Source: Atopsyche davidsoni (taxonomy: Eukaryota; Arthropoda; Insecta; Trichoptera; Hydrobiosidae). Taken from it: DNA of 64,000 bases. Shown here piece by piece: positions 49,546-62,499 of the stretch; positions within the stretch are counted from its first letter, which is position 1; each line of letters opens with the position of its first letter. A program made the translations under genes and the position numbers. The stretch lies in the NCBI GenBank assembly GCA_022113835.1, contig JAILWY010000001.1, positions 6,200,001-6,264,000 on the forward strand, given 5' to 3'. The notes under the pieces were generated by a model. The model did not search any database. It was not told the origin of the DNA and saw nothing but the letters and a program-made list of their open reading frames with translations.

Positions 49546-51047
49546 GTTTGGCGCTGAAAACCACCCGCGCCCTTATCGGATGAACTCAGAGATGCACTTT
49601 ACCCAAATTACTTTCCCACATACAGCCTTTATTTCGGTACTTATTCGGCGATATGGCCGGCGCTGCAAATTTTTAATTACTTTACGCGATAACTTTGAAC
49701 TATTTTTGTTCATAGCCAGTTAGTTTTATTAGTAGCTTAAAAAACGAAACTTTAGAATTCAATACGTCAAATTTGTATTACAGTTTTTAATAATACTAGA
49801 AGAGAATTTTTTTCTCTTAACATTTAGAGAAAAATCACATATTAATTTTATGAATAGTAAGCATATTTTGAAATTTAACATAATTTATAATAATTATTTA
49901 AATGTGTTATATTTCCGAGTAAATATCCTTCATATACTTAAAAACTAAACTTAAACGAAAAAATATTGTCTAAATATTTTTATTTTATCTTGCAACTATA
50001 ATTTATTTTACAGAAAAATGTAAAAATTCCAACACTTTTTCTTTTAGTGTTGAAATTAATATTTAAGAAAGGCAATTAAATATAAAGTGTTCCAGACTGA
50101 AAGTAATACAGACGTAAGAACTGCGCAGGTAAGTGGTTCTGATTGTTAAAAATGTCTAGTTAAGATAAAGGTACTGGAAAGTTCTACAAAATTTATGACT
50201 CATTCGAGCAATGCAGCCTTTATTTACTTAAAGGACTCTGAAATTCAGTTATCTAAGGCTTTTCTTGTTTCTCTAAGAGCAAAGAGGCAGCACCTGATCA
50301 TGTGATTACTTTGAGCAGTGTACAGAGCACGTAAAGGGGAGGTACTCTAAGGAAATACTCATTGTTTGAGCTAGGGGTGAGGACTTTATTTTCATCCAAA
50401 TCAAATAGATGTTTATCAAAATATTACCCGATGAATAAATTAAATAAAGCGTACAGCTTAACGTTTGTAAGATCAATAATGCTTATTATATTGTTTTCAA
50501 AACCATTTAAAACTACATTGAGTCTTAATAAATACGAAATAACTTTAGCAATGTCCAGTTGTAAATTTAAACGTTGTATTACTTTTTGCGCTGTAGTACT
50601 ATTTGATTGTTTATTAAAATCTAAATATGAGTAAAATTTAAATATATATGAGAAATACCAACTTTATTAGAAACATCAGCTTCTAATAAAGTAGCTTATT
50701 TTAAAATGAAATATGAAAAGCACTAATTTTTTAATATTTTACCGAAAATGCAAAATAGGAGATTACGAAAATTTTTATTTTGAGTACTGTAATATTATTT
50801 AATTTCCTAGTAAGTTGGCAATTGATATTTGTGGATAAATATAACGGATTAAAAATTAACCCATGCCTTTATTTTATATAGCTGTGAAAAAATATCAATT
50901 TTCAAACGTAGAATAAGCACATCGTTTGTGGTCCAATGAAACTGAGAAGTAAAATAATTCATATATTTTCTTGGGTACCCAAATAAAACAACTTGTCGAG
51001 ACTTGCTTGTTGACTCCTGCATGCTCCTGCCATCAAACATGCATTAC
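49546..51047. other. AT-rich noncoding stretch
   Basis: No gene is supported. A perfect donor-like GCGCAG|GTAAGTGG occurs on plus at 50120-50133 with only a possible 33-nt exon before it. A perfect 12-bp stem with an 8-nt loop (ACTTTATTAGAA/TTCTAATAAAGT) lies at 50661-50692. Confidence 0.45.
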
Positions 51048-51085
51048 CGGTCGAGCACAGCGGCTCCCTGCACCCCCGCGGCCAT
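51048..51085 (-). CDS. Candidate first coding exon, MAAGVQ... (weak)
   Basis: On the minus strand ATG at 51085 begins MAAGVQGAAVLD plus two bases, ending at GACCG|GTAATG, a plausible donor. Unspliced, the frame would stop one codon later. The start lies in a short GC-rich patch with G at +4. No promoter motif or downstream exon was identified. Confidence 0.25.
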
Positions 51086-54000
51086 CAGGACTCCTGCACA
51101 ATGAACCCCGTTTCCAATGCGAAAACATGACAAAACTTTCAGCACAATAACTTGTCTACTGAAATTCTACGACTGCATTACTGTGGCTGACGCAAAAATT
51201 AATTAAATAATACTACAGTGCCTAATGGCGCTGTTAATCTGATGTGAAATCTACGCTAGCTTGATAAACGCGGATAATAACTTCATGTACACAATGACAT
51301 CGGGAAAAACATACTGGTTAAGTATTTTTTTCTATTTTATGTTATAACGTACTGAGCGTACAAAGCATTCTCATGTTAACAAGTCCATTTTAGTAAAGGA
51401 AATTTATTTAAATTTCAATATATTATGAGGACAACTTTGCTGGTTGTTTGACATAGCATGATATTACTTGTTATGGAAATATAGAGATTCTTATAGCCGA
51501 GAACAATAATACATTTATGCTAAAAAACTATTTATTATATGGATTATTATTATCATATCTATTATTATATATACAACTATTCATTTGTAGTTTTTAGCCA
51601 AGAAACTTTAAAACATGTGAATATAATATGTTAAATTGCGAAAAAAAGTGTTTACGTATATATTTATAATTGTTTTAGAAAAAATATCTAATCCTTAATC
51701 AGTATCTTGTTTCAACGTAAAGTTTTTGAAATTTGTTGTATAGTAAAACTATCAAAAAACAACTCGAATTTATGATAACAGAATATGTAATAAACGTTTA
51801 AGTTTTAAGTTTACATTTAAAAGATATTTTTTTTATTGATTTACGCCGTGATAACCACTCAGTCACTGGCGTCAAAGGTTATTGTTATTAGAGTTTGTTT
51901 CTTATTAAACATAACCAGTTCATTGATTGGTACTCCTTTATGTAGTCAATTATAATTGTTTACATTTAATTGGTATTGGGTGCGTTGACATCACGTAAGT
52001 CATAATAAATATCTCGTTTTTATTTATATATATTTGCAAGGGTGGAGGCACGCCTACAGAAAGAGGTCCCCAGAGCTGGTGTGTCGGGACGCTCGCAAGA
52101 AATAACACACGCGCCAGACAAAATGGGCTCGTAATCCGTAAAAATATTACCTTCCTGATGATATGGGCCAAAGCTGCCCCAGACAGGGGCAGTGAGAGAT
52201 GTCGAGGCTTAGCGCCGGTCGGGATCGTACAAATCAAAAGATCCCCGCGGATAGCGCCTGTAGCGGGGCTCTCATCGGGAAACTATTAATGCCGCCTGAT
52301 GGACCCTTTATTGAGAAATATCCTCACGCTCTCCTAATGAACTTCGCATGCCCCATTATTTTATTTTTATAAGTGTTACTTATTTATACATTTTTGATTT
52401 ACTCAATATATATAAACGACTACTTTGAAAATATTCATAATAAAAGTATATTATTCCAATGATTTTACTTATTACATTATCTGAATGAGTCTTTGCTTAA
52501 AATATTAGCGTTTATTCATTTAAAAGTATTTTGGTATGTTAAATTACTTATGAATATTCAAAACCTTAAAATTTTGAGAATAATATGTTTATCTTTTATC
52601 TCAATCAAATACTATAAAATTTATGAGTTGATGTAAATATATCTTGAATACACATAAAGAATAGGTAAAATAATTAGTATAAATACTCTGGAAATTGTGA
52701 TTTTAAAGCAGAAATGATCTCAAAAGTTATATTTTAAATTACACGTGCGGCATATTCTCTTGGAGAATTTACTTAAGAGAAAAAAGTAGTAATTTTCGCT
52801 AAAGCACTCTGTCAGTTAAGGTCGGGCTCAACTTTTCCTGAATATAAAACCAAGCAACCTAGAAACTTAGCTTTTAAGCGAAAAAAGGCATTTTGAACTT
52901 TCGTAAAACGACAAGAGCCATATAGCAGTTTTATGAACTCTTTGGCTTAAAAAGTGCATGGTTTTCGGCAGTCCAAGCAGTGGACGTTAGCGTCGGCTTC
53001 CTTGCGCCCTAAGTGCAAAAACTTGTCTGAAGAACGGCCAGTGTCCGTCAGCGGCCGCGCCCCGCCGGCCAGGGGAGCCGCACTTCTGCAAGTGGACTTG
53101 CAGCCGTCTCGACTTTTAATTAACTCGACTTTCTAAAAGATATACTTATAACTCAAACAATTTTAAATTATTTGCGACTATGACGAAAGAAATAAATAAC
53201 TCTTTAAAAGTTCTCCGTGAACTTTATTGAGGTTTCTTGTTGAATAGAAAACAGAAAATTAACTTTTGCAACTTCTCGTTTGAGTGTTATGAACATGATT
53301 TTTTCTTAAGTGTTACATGAAAAAAACTTTGATTTAATGAATACATGCAATCCACTTCCAAAGACAAATAATTGAAATAAACATTTTTTTTAAATGGCTC
53401 GCCAACCACGTGTTTACAATTCGTACTTCATAGTTTCTTTCTCTAAACTCAAGTTTAACACTAGGCTAGTTTCCATAGTAAACTACTTCTAGCGCATCTT
53501 TCTTGGTTCAGACTCGGCCATGATAGATGGAGAATCAATATACTTACTCATTCAGTAGCGCCATGAAAAACTGCGGAAAGAAAGGGATTGACCCTGTTTG
53601 GTCGTAAATTCATGAATTCCCCACTACCTGAATTTATATTTATACCGTTTTCAAATATACCTTGAAATACTCACGTATAACAGCAAGATATTAGCCGTGT
53701 TTAAATATTTAAATATATATATAAATATATTTTTTTTTTTTTTTCAATGTCCATGTTTTTTATTTTAATAAATACCTTTTAAGCATAAATAATTAAAAGT
53801 ATTACAGTCTTTGTCATGGGATTCTAATTTGTATAGCAACACTAAAAACAAGTACCAGTATGATTTTGAAAGAATTATAAAATATATTTTTTAAATACAT
53901 TATCCGTTTGAATTCGTATTTGGGCAATTTTAGATAATAACAATTAGCGTTTATTTTATTTATATGTTTATTTTCAAAATAAAATTAAAATATTTTGAAT

Positions 54001-54851
54001 ATATGTTTAAAAGTATTCTCCATTAATTTTATTTAAAGTTAATTACAATAAACACAATGTCCGTAACTCGACCTGCCGGTATATTTCCATTCATTGACTA
54101 CTTACTCGTTGTCTGTGCACTTTCATTTGATGATATGGATTAGATCCTGCCCGTCGGGAAGCACAAAAACTCATTCACTGGGGACATCAAGTCAAGCGGA
54201 CGATTGAAGACTACGCTGCAAGAAACTTGAGATGCTGCGGAACACCATGTCATAACGAATACACGAAACCTTAAAAAATATGGAGAGTAAAATAGTTCTT
54301 GAGTATTACTTGGATAAGATAAAATTTAGGGCTATCTTTTTTGCAGATTTTCTAATACTAATGTACTTTTGTGATATATATATACTTATATATACCCATT
54401 GTACTCATTCCTAACAATCAAGTTCGCTAGCTAGTGTATTTTTTAAGAGAAAAGCGGATCCCTTGCCACCAGCAAGTCCTGCAAAAGAGATCGTTGTTTA
54501 CGGTCGCGGTGGTGGGCTTGGCTGATTGGTATTTACGTTTATTTGTAAGGGAATGTCGAGCTGCTGATCAGCCCCCGCGCCGGCCATGGCTGCGGTACAA
54601 CCACCCGCTTTGGGGATAACACTCACTCCGGTGGCGTTGTATATCCACAGTACCTAGTTTTTATTAACTAATCTGCTACGTTTATTATTCAGTTAAAATT
54701 AAATAGATGCTTGCTTCACCAATCACAACTCTTTATTATTTAATAAGTATTTTTAGTTTACTGAAAAATAAGCATATTTTGTTTTATTAATTGTGAAGTA
54801 TAAAGACGTGACGATAGTACTTATACAAATGTACTAATGTGTAATAAACTA
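51086..54851. other. Noncoding stretch
   Basis: No gene is supported. The GC-richer patch at 52030-52330 holds a 95-codon minus frame (51950-52237) open further upstream, interrupted by a donor-like GGAAG|GTAATA. Without an acceptor I do not call it. Patches at 52960-53110 and 54440-54640 have single frames of about 60 codons. Confidence 0.45.
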
Positions 54852-54853
54852 TA

Positions 54854-55839
54854 CGGTGTGTGCATTAATATTTTCGGATTTTCTAAGAGATGGCGTTACT
54901 AGTATTGAATCGCATCAGGCTATACTTTAACATTTCATTGTGACAACATAATTTTTTTAACTCTCAACATGTCAACTTTTGTACCAACAAAACGCAATTT
55001 GCGGGAAGCTTTACTTTTCTGTTTCAATTGGAAGAAAAAACCAGCTAAAAGTCACCGATTGCTGTGTGAAGTTGATGGTGAACATGCTCCATCGCAAAAA
55101 ACGTGTGAGAACTGGTTTCGACGCTTTAACAGTGGTGATTTCGATGTGGATGACAAAGAACGTCCAGGCCAACCAAAAAAATTCGAAGATGAAGAATTAG
55201 AGGCATTGCTCGATAAATACTCGTGTCAAACGCAAGCAGAACTCGCAGAATCATTGGGAGTTGATCGAGCAACAATTTTAAGACACTTAAAAGCATTGGG
55301 AATGATTCAATAGCAAGGAAATTGGGTGCCACATGAATTGAAGCTGAGAGACGTCGAATGGCGATTTTGCATTTCGGAAATGCTGCTTGAACGCCACAAA
55401 AAGAAGTCATTTTTGCATCGTATCATCACTGGTTATGAAAAATGGATTTGCTACGACAATCTGAAGCGTAAAAAATCATGGGGTAAGCCCGGACATGCAT
55501 CAACATCGACGGCCAGGCCAAATATTCATGGCGCCAAGGTAATGCTGTGAAGTTATACCCCAGACCTTGCCCCTTCCGACTACCACATGCTTCAATCGAT
55601 GCAGAATGCCCTTTATGGAATACGCTTCACTTCTGAACAGGGTATCAAAAATTAGCTTGATTCTTTCTTGGCTTCAAAAGACAAACAGTTCTTTTGAGAT
55701 GGAATCCATAATTTGCCCGAAAGATGAGAAAAAGTAGTGGCTAGCGATGGACAATACTTTAAATAGAATATATTTTACCAATTTTTTATAATAAAGCTCA
55801 AATTTCACGAAAAAATCCGAAAAAATAATGCACACACCG
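54854..55839 (+). mobile_element. mariner (Tc1/mariner) element, decayed copy 2
   Basis: A 986-bp element flanked by TA (54852-54853, 55840-55841), with inverted termini CGGTGTGTGCATTAA... that match copy 1. The two copies point in opposite directions about 20 kb apart. It has the same internal deletion of the catalytic domain as copy 1 but retains the N-terminal region. It is followed directly by a short AT run (55841-55852). Confidence 0.95.
54969..55766 (+). pseudogene. Mariner transposase pseudogene, copy 2
   Basis: ATG 54969 opens MSTFVPTKRNLREALLFCFN and continues through the paired helix-turn-helix region (residues 1-114, including SCQTQAELAESLGVDRATIL) to a premature TAG at 55311, replacing the AAG of copy 1. 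The same frame continues VPHELKLRDVEWRF to KSWGKPGHAST and GAKVML. The first catalytic Asp is lost (TGYEKW for TGDEKW). The following segment with the second Asp is deleted, with a TGA at the junction. PDLAPSDYH retains the third Asp. It ends VVASDGQYFK before TAG. Full-length mariner transposases have about 345 residues, so roughly 80-100 are missing. Confidence 0.92.
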
Positions 55840-55852
55840 TATATATATATAT

Positions 55853-56357
55853 ATTTAAAAGTTTAAAAAATTGTTTTTATATCATTTTTTAACGTGATTG
55901 CATTTAAATATTGATACTACAATAGTTTTAAAACTTAAAATGGTCACACGTGGGTGCACAAGGAATATTTATGGTAGATTGAATATACATCCAAAAAGAA
56001 CGGAAGAAACTTTGATTAAAAAATGCAACAATTTTTATTATTATATAAAAACTATATATCTATATAAGTTGTGTTTGCGGTGAAGACTCTCAATATCTAT
56101 AGCCTTGGAATATTCTGGATCCAAAATAATTGTGTTTTTTATATAAAAAATCAAAACACTCAGAGATCTGTGAAAATAATACTGGGCCATTTTGCACTCA
56201 CAAATAACCAAAATGTACACTACATATTTAAGCAGGTCTGAAAAAATGAAGCTTTAAAAAACAAATTGATTACAAAGCTTCGAAGAACATTATAATACAT
56301 TCATACGCACGGAAAACAGACATTCAGTATAGGAAAAAGTACAGCCCAGTTACTTAC
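55853..56357. other. AT-rich noncoding stretch
   Basis: Apart from its boundary with the candidate exon at 56358, nothing is supported. Confidence 0.5.
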
Positions 56358-56512
56358 CTTTAACTTCTCCTTGCAGGCTCGCTGTATCCCAAATATAAAA
56401 AGGGGCGGGATCGACTAAAGCACACTGAGGTGCAATAAAAAGCTTTACATTAGCTTTTCCACTATTTCTTAGTTCCTCGGTACTGTTGGGTCCCTGTGGT
56501 AAAGTTTGCCTG
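56358..56512 (-). CDS. Candidate internal exon, 51 codons (best in window)
   Basis: On the minus strand the acceptor CTTCTCCATTTTCGGCCTTT-TCTGCAG is followed by CAG (a tandem NAGNAG acceptor, alternative start 56509). The segment ends at GTTAAAG|GTAAGTAAC, a near-perfect donor. Only one frame is open. It reads RQTLPQGPNSTEELRNSGKA, NVKLFIAPQCALVDPAPFYI, WDTASLQGEVK plus one base, entering in phase 2 and leaving in phase 1. It contains an N-glycosylation sequon (NST) and one Cys. Codons are mixed and G-starting codons are common. I cannot name the family. The plus strand has a TATA-like ATATAAAAAGGGGCGGG inside it, an alternative explanation for the patch. Confidence 0.45.
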
Positions 56513-59500
56513 CTGCAGAAAAGGCCGAAAATGGAGAAGCCACGAAAAGTTAGCCCTGACTAGAATGAAACGTTTATAAATATTTTTGTTGAATATTAGA
56601 GCAAAAACATTTGCGGTAGAGACTTAATAATACCCAAATAAAGATTATCGGATACAATAACTAAGTTTCAATTTTTAAGCAGTACATGTAATGGGTTAAG
56701 AAACTTATTTTAAATTGTTTTATCTGTGTATTTTACCCTAATGTTCACCACTCTGTATTTTAAAACAAATTATTTGACATAATTTAGCATATATATTAAT
56801 TGTATGTGTGTTATATTAAAGTGATAAAATTTTTATGTATTTCTGAAATTAAACGTCTCTATAAAAGAGCTTCATCATTATTTAATTTTAGTTATTTGAA
56901 ATTTAGTTAATGGTTTAAAAAAACTGCTAGCATTTAATGTATTGAGTTATTAAAGCTTCAACATAAAACATATTATAAGTCATCGATCAAATTATAAGAA
57001 GAGTAATTTTCAATGTTATTTATAAAAACATATTTAATAGATTTATAATCTATTTTTCCTTGTCATCATTTGCATATCTCTTTAGTAAAACAGAAAACAT
57101 CAGCGTATGCTACATTTAAAAATATTGGTTTTTCTTACTTTTTATTTTAAAAAATACTGGGATGTGAGGCTGTCTTAGTATGCGATGGGATTATTGTGTT
57201 AAGTATTTTTTTATCATGTTACAAAAAGATGTTTGATAGTGGTAAAATTCAAACATCGGTTGAACGAAATATCAATACGTCTTGTCGGTTTTTGTATCAT
57301 TCCCTTCGAATGATTAATGTTATTGAAATATGATCATTTGTATAGTTGTTGAAGTAGAATAGACATAATAAAAACACCTGCTGTGATTTTGAATGCTTTA
57401 CTTCGGGTATATTAGGCAGCTGCTTTGCAGAAAAGCTCTGTTATACTACTTAAGTTCCAAAGAAAGATTTTATTATAAAAGTGTACATATAATATGTGTA
57501 TGAAGACTATTATATCTATGTTATATATTTATATAAGTGGCTTGTATTATACTTTAATGCTTTAAAAAAAGCTCCAATAATAAAATTTAGATTTTTTTTT
57601 TTTAATCAGATAAAAAGTTTATTATTGGAAAAAATATTATAATATTGTTAATTCGTTAAAAGGATGATTATATAAATTAAAGAAGATTTTCATTATGTCA
57701 ATATAAAAACTACAAAGTTATCTACGATGCTACATACTTTGATTTTCAAAACAACTTTTTAGGAGCCATTGAAAATAAATAATGTAAACTACAAACCAAA
57801 AACTATCAAGAATAATATTTGTAAATACTTAACAAAAACTAATAATGCTTTATAAATAGTATATGGTTCTATCATTACAAATTATGTTGTATTCAGTTGT
57901 ATAAATAGAAAATCGAGGTTATTCGTTCGCTGTATACCTGTTTAGGAACGATCAATTTTTTAAAGCACCAAAGCAATAAATCAACCTTGTGATATAATTC
58001 CAATTGTTGTTCCTACAACATCTTTATTGCCAAATAAAAGAAAACACAAAGCCTTACACTTCCAACATAGCGCCTTTTAATTCGTCCATCACCGTTGGCT
58101 TTTGTACGGGCAACAATAAATAAAGCCCATCTCACTTATCGAGCAGTCGGGGCGGGGGCGAGGGCGGGGGCGAGAAAACAAGGGGTTGAAGGAGCCCGAA
58201 GTGGGGCAAAAAATAAATAAAAAAGGGAAACGGAAGAAAATGTGGTCGAAAAAAGTGGGTAGCAATTTATTTAGTGGAGAAGCGCGGTAGACAGATGAAC
58301 TTGCTCGGTAGATAATGGAGGAGCTCGCGCTCCGGGCCGCCAGGGCCTTCACACGGCGCGTCTAATGAACCCTATTAATGACTATTTCTGCATCGCACTT
58401 GTTTTTTCAGATTTGTTATTTAGACTAAATATATACGCCTGCCGATTTGCGTGAGATAAGTTATTTTTGGCATATTCTTCAGCAGTTGATTGAAGGACCT
58501 TGTCTTTCAAGTAGTTTGTAAAATCTATACCTGCAAGGTATATTTTTAAAATTGTTGTTTTTTAAAATAAGTATTTTAATATATATTTGATTTAATTTTG
58601 TTGAGGAATTTTGTTCAATCAAATAAAACTCACGCGAAATATTTAAAAAGTTAAATAGTTACCTTATTTATTATCATATTTGATTTAACTAAATTCATTC
58701 AAATAAGTATAGAACTTGTAATAAAATAAAACCAAGTGGTTTTGGAGACTACGTTTATTTCACATGTAGCGAGAGCTCTTTCGCCGAACGCGGCATCTTT
58801 AAAACTGAGTCTATACAGAAAAAAGCGAGCTTGTACATAACAAATTCAACAGAAATACATAAACGTGTTACAAACATTAAACGAAAAAGTCCAATAAACA
58901 TCAAAATACAATATTTTTTTATAAGAATATTTTACTTCCTAGATTCAGAACTTTTATCGTAAAAATTTATTTGTGGAAACAGTTATACATTGCATTAAAA
59001 TAATTAAATGGTTTTAGATAATTATTTGACTCCTCGAATTTGTCACTTTATAAAAGTGATTTATTTTTCTAGAAAATAAAACAGATGGAAAAATCACAAA
59101 AGTATTTTATTTAAAATATTTATATTTGATTGTATCAATTTGTTTGTAAAAATAATATACTAATGTAATGAAGAAAAAAAAATGTCTACAGCGCTATGCA
59201 ATATGTAATATATCTGAATAAATAGAATATAATAAATATTTTAAAAATACAATAAATATTTTTTATATTTATATAAAATGCATTATGTTCTCGTATAAAA
59301 GTCAAGATATTTATCACAAATTGAATAAAAGTAGTACGTTTATTTAAAGTATTTATTAAAAAATATCATTTATATATTTTAATGATTAAATTGATTGTAG
59401 GATTGCGTTTTTAAAAACTTATGTTTTGAAATAAGCCATTTCGACCAATGTAACCAATTTATCTTCAGTGAACGTAAGTAAGAATCAAAACAATATTATC

Positions 59501-60247
59501 AATTAAGAAAAAAAAGGAACATGAGAAACGGACGTAGGTTCCTTTATCCAGGTAAATTAAAGGAATAATTATTTTCATTGTGAAGTCCCATTTACTCAGC
59601 AAAACAAGTCAAAGAACCAAACAACCCCATTAGAAAGTATCATAAACCCACTTAAATTGGAGTCTTAAGGCACATCGCACAAATCCAGGTGAGTAACGAA
59701 TTCTCAGGCACATCCGTTATGTAAAAACAAAGGACCTTGGCGGGGTCTGGGCTGCTCCACCGCTTGGGAGGACGCGGCGATTTGTTACAGAGGGAGGGAG
59801 GCCCGAGGGGTGATAGGAAGGAGGGAGCCCCGCCACAAGTAGAGGGTTGTTAAAGTTGCCAGTGCAATGATTCGTGCGTGATGGTTTGGAATTGAAGTTG
59901 GTTGGCGGTTTGGCTTCATTGTGCTACTGCGACGGAATAATAATGAGGATGGCTTGTAATTTGGTACAGTAGGATCATGAATTCAAGAAATCTATTTTTC
60001 TACTAAAATATATAACATTTTAATTTCTTTATTCGAGATCATCAAAATCCGGCTATTTTTAAATGCAAATAAAATATTTCAACAATATCTGTTAGGGAAA
60101 AGCTAAAGGATGCAAGCGCTTACATAACTCTTTATTATGATGTATAGATATTATGAGATATTATATTATTATGAGACTTTTTTTAGTGTTATCTTTATTT
60201 CATATATCCGGAATCTAAAAAAGCTCAATATTTTTATTTGTACATTA
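56513..60247. other. Noncoding stretch
   Basis: No gene is supported. GC-rich patches are at 58080-58370 (87-codon minus frame of low-complexity R/P/S composition) and 59690-59860. A donor-like CCAG|GTGAGTAACG on plus at about 59685-59698 has no clear exon. Confidence 0.5.
58149..58170 (+). other. G-quadruplex motif
   Basis: Four G runs of 4, 5, 3 and 5 lie within 22 nt, separated by one to three bases, in a GC-rich patch. This is a strong G4 candidate on the plus strand. Confidence 0.6.
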
Positions 60248-60261
60248 TTAAACTTATTTAG

Positions 60262-60493
60262 ATATTTTTGAAGAAAATACTTGAATAATTTTCCACATTT
60301 TTATTTTTATTAGTAACCGGTTTCGCCAACCTTTCACGTTGGCATTATCAAACAGTTTGATAATGCCAACGTGAAAGGTTGGCGAAACCGGTTACTAATA
60401 AAAATAAAAATGTGGAAAATCACTCAAGAATTTTATTCAAAAATATTAAAATGAAATTCCACCAAGTACTCTCGGTCAAAAATATTGAATTTC
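60262..60493 (+). mobile_element. Inverted hammerhead-like retroelement, family 2 copy 2
   Basis: The element is bounded by a perfect 14-bp duplication TTAAACTTATTTAG (60248-60261 and 60494-60507). The 66-bp inner arms (60288-60353, 60355-60420) are exact reverse complements around a single A, and diverged pairing extends outward. The right tail CAAGTACTCTCGGTCAAAAA...GAATTTC matches the 35.5-kb copy, while the left breakpoint differs. No ORF is present. The near-zero spacer would make a very stable hairpin. Confidence 0.78.
60355..60395 (+). ncRNA. Hammerhead-like motif with U3-A8 core (family 2, copy 2)
   Basis: UUGAUAA, extra U, GCCAAC...GUUGGC (six pairs, loop GUGAAAG), GAAAC-CG-GU-U. 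Stem II is complete here, unlike the 35.7-kb copy. H17 is U. The mirror copy occupies 60313-60353 on the minus strand. In a folded transcript the two arms would pair with each other and compete with the ribozyme fold. Confidence 0.42.
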
Positions 60494-60870
60494 TTAAACT
60501 TATTTAGCATATTAAAAATTTCATCTGAGATAATTATATAATAAAATAAATTCATTGTTAACGTTATGCGGTCAGTCCTTAATTAACAACGTCGAAGGTT
60601 CAGCAAAGTCTTTACTGTAATAAACGGTTTAATAGGTGCTCTGGAAAAAAATCGGTTGTTGAAAAAGACAAGGTACAGGGTCTATACTTCATGGCACAAG
60701 TAGAATTGGTTTTACAAATAGTTCTGCACAACAAGGTGATTACTGAAGTCTCAAAATCAATACTTACTACAAATAGTACCGAGCATAGCATACACAGCAT
60801 TACCGTAGACCGCAAAACAACTACAACACTTGAAGCAAGAGCTCAAATCAACTCCCGCCTCCCATGCCAG

Positions 60871-60934
60871 GCTCGGCGCGGCGCCCAGTCTCTGGCGCCG
60901 AGACAAATGATCTTTCGGCCGTTAATTGATGTCG
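60871..60934 (+). CDS. Candidate internal exon, 21 codons
   Basis: A pyrimidine-rich acceptor (AACTCCCGCCTCCCATGCCAG) and an excellent donor (GTCG|GTAAGTATCG) bound a 64-nt segment. Frame 0 is the only open frame: ARRGAQSLAPRQMIFRPLID plus Val and one base (phase 0 in, phase 1 out). The frame is also open upstream to an ATG at 60691, so an 81-codon first exon is an alternative. Product unknown. Confidence 0.3.
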
Positions 60935-62499
60935 GTAAGTATCGCTGATGGGTGCGCCCGCCCCTCTCTTTCCCTCCTCGCGAGAAGCCTACAAAAAGTA
61001 ATTGGATGTTGCTACAGAACTTTAAAGGTTTTTGCTAGTTTCCAAGACTTACAAACTAGAAGTTGCTAGAATAATATTTTGCTGGCTAGAATGCGCTAGT
61101 TGGAGCTCTTGAGGTATGAAAGTAGAACAGTTACTTAAAAAAATATTTTATGCTAGTTAATAATGCAAACTCATCACCATTTTTAGAATCAATTTAAAAG
61201 ATAATTTAGCTTGTCTATCCTTCTACATTTTTTATGCTGAGCAATGAGGTAAACACGATTTTTAATTATTCTTTTATAGATAAAATTGAAGCATTAAATA
61301 AATAGTTCGTTTTTAAGCGGATGTAAAAAAATATTCAAATATAGTGTTTGTTTTACCATGTAAATTGGATCATGGCAGAAAAACCAGTTAATAAATAGTT
61401 ATTTACATTTAAAGCTCATATTAATATTCGTTCAAATAACTGAAATACAATTTTTATTAGAATATTATTATAATTCTCATGAAATTCAAAGTACACTTAA
61501 AAAGAAAAATTTGTGTGAACCACAATGTTTTGGGTGGACTTCTTATGTTCATCATCTTTTTTTTATTAAAATGTACTATGTATTGAATTTTTTTTTTCTG
61601 AACAGATATATTAGATATACTTAATAGAATTTTTAGTACTCTGCGCATGTAGTGTTATTTTAAAATACAACCTGTAGTTTTTTATCGTATGAGATAATTT
61701 TTTTTGTTTTGACCCCCGAAAATTTTCGGCATGGTGTTAATATGTTAACATAAAGCATATTATTATTTTTGTGAAATCATGCAAAACTATTGCTAATGCC
61801 ATTATTAAACAGGATGTCTAATCGGTCCGGCTTCATTAGTCCGGCACCTGAGAGGGCAGAGCCGCAGCCATAACTCAGCGGGGCCCGCACTCGTCCTGCG
61901 GCCCCCATTATCTAAGTTGCCGGTTTGTTTCCCGCAACGCCGGGCTGCGGTCGCGACTGATGCTGGGGGCCTGCGGGGCGGCATAGCTCTTCTGGACAGC
62001 TTGGAGTTGCATTGTTTTGGCTGTGATTATTTTGATATACTTACCCTTGAGTACCACGCGAGAAGTATTTCTTAACTTATCAGTATTTTCAAATTATCCT
62101 CGACAAACTGGTATACAAAAAAAACATTATTATATTACATATTGTTTCTAAATACTTTAATGTGAAGCATTACAAACCCATTTAAGTTCAAAAACAAAAC
62201 ACGCTTTTCAATAATGTATAGATAAAAAGCATATTTTTATCAAAATAATTATTATACATGCTGATTATATCAACGGTAGAAAATAAAATCAACGCATCGA
62301 AAAAGCTATGTATGGTAATACTTATTTAAATAAGGAGATTAATACGAAGATTGTAAAAATATAATACATTTATGAAAATACTAGGTGTTGAATGATATTA
62401 ACTTATGTTTACTTAATCATTTGGAAACTATGTTAAGTGTTTTAAAATATAAACAAGTTTATTTATAAGATACATTTATTATTTACTAATATAATTAGG
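60935..62499. other. Noncoding stretch
   Basis: No gene is supported. The GC-rich patch at 61820-62000 shows no frame with paired splice sites. A minus donor-like CAAGG|GTAAGTAT lies at about 62041-62052. The motif GCTAG recurs several times at 61030-61160. Confidence 0.5.

Noticed and set aside
50661..50692. 12-bp stem-loop as a terminator
   Set aside because: This is eukaryotic sequence; a hairpin without a transcript context has no such meaning here.
55840..55852. AT run next to mariner as a long target duplication
   Set aside because: Mariner duplicates only TA; the run is an ordinary microsatellite.
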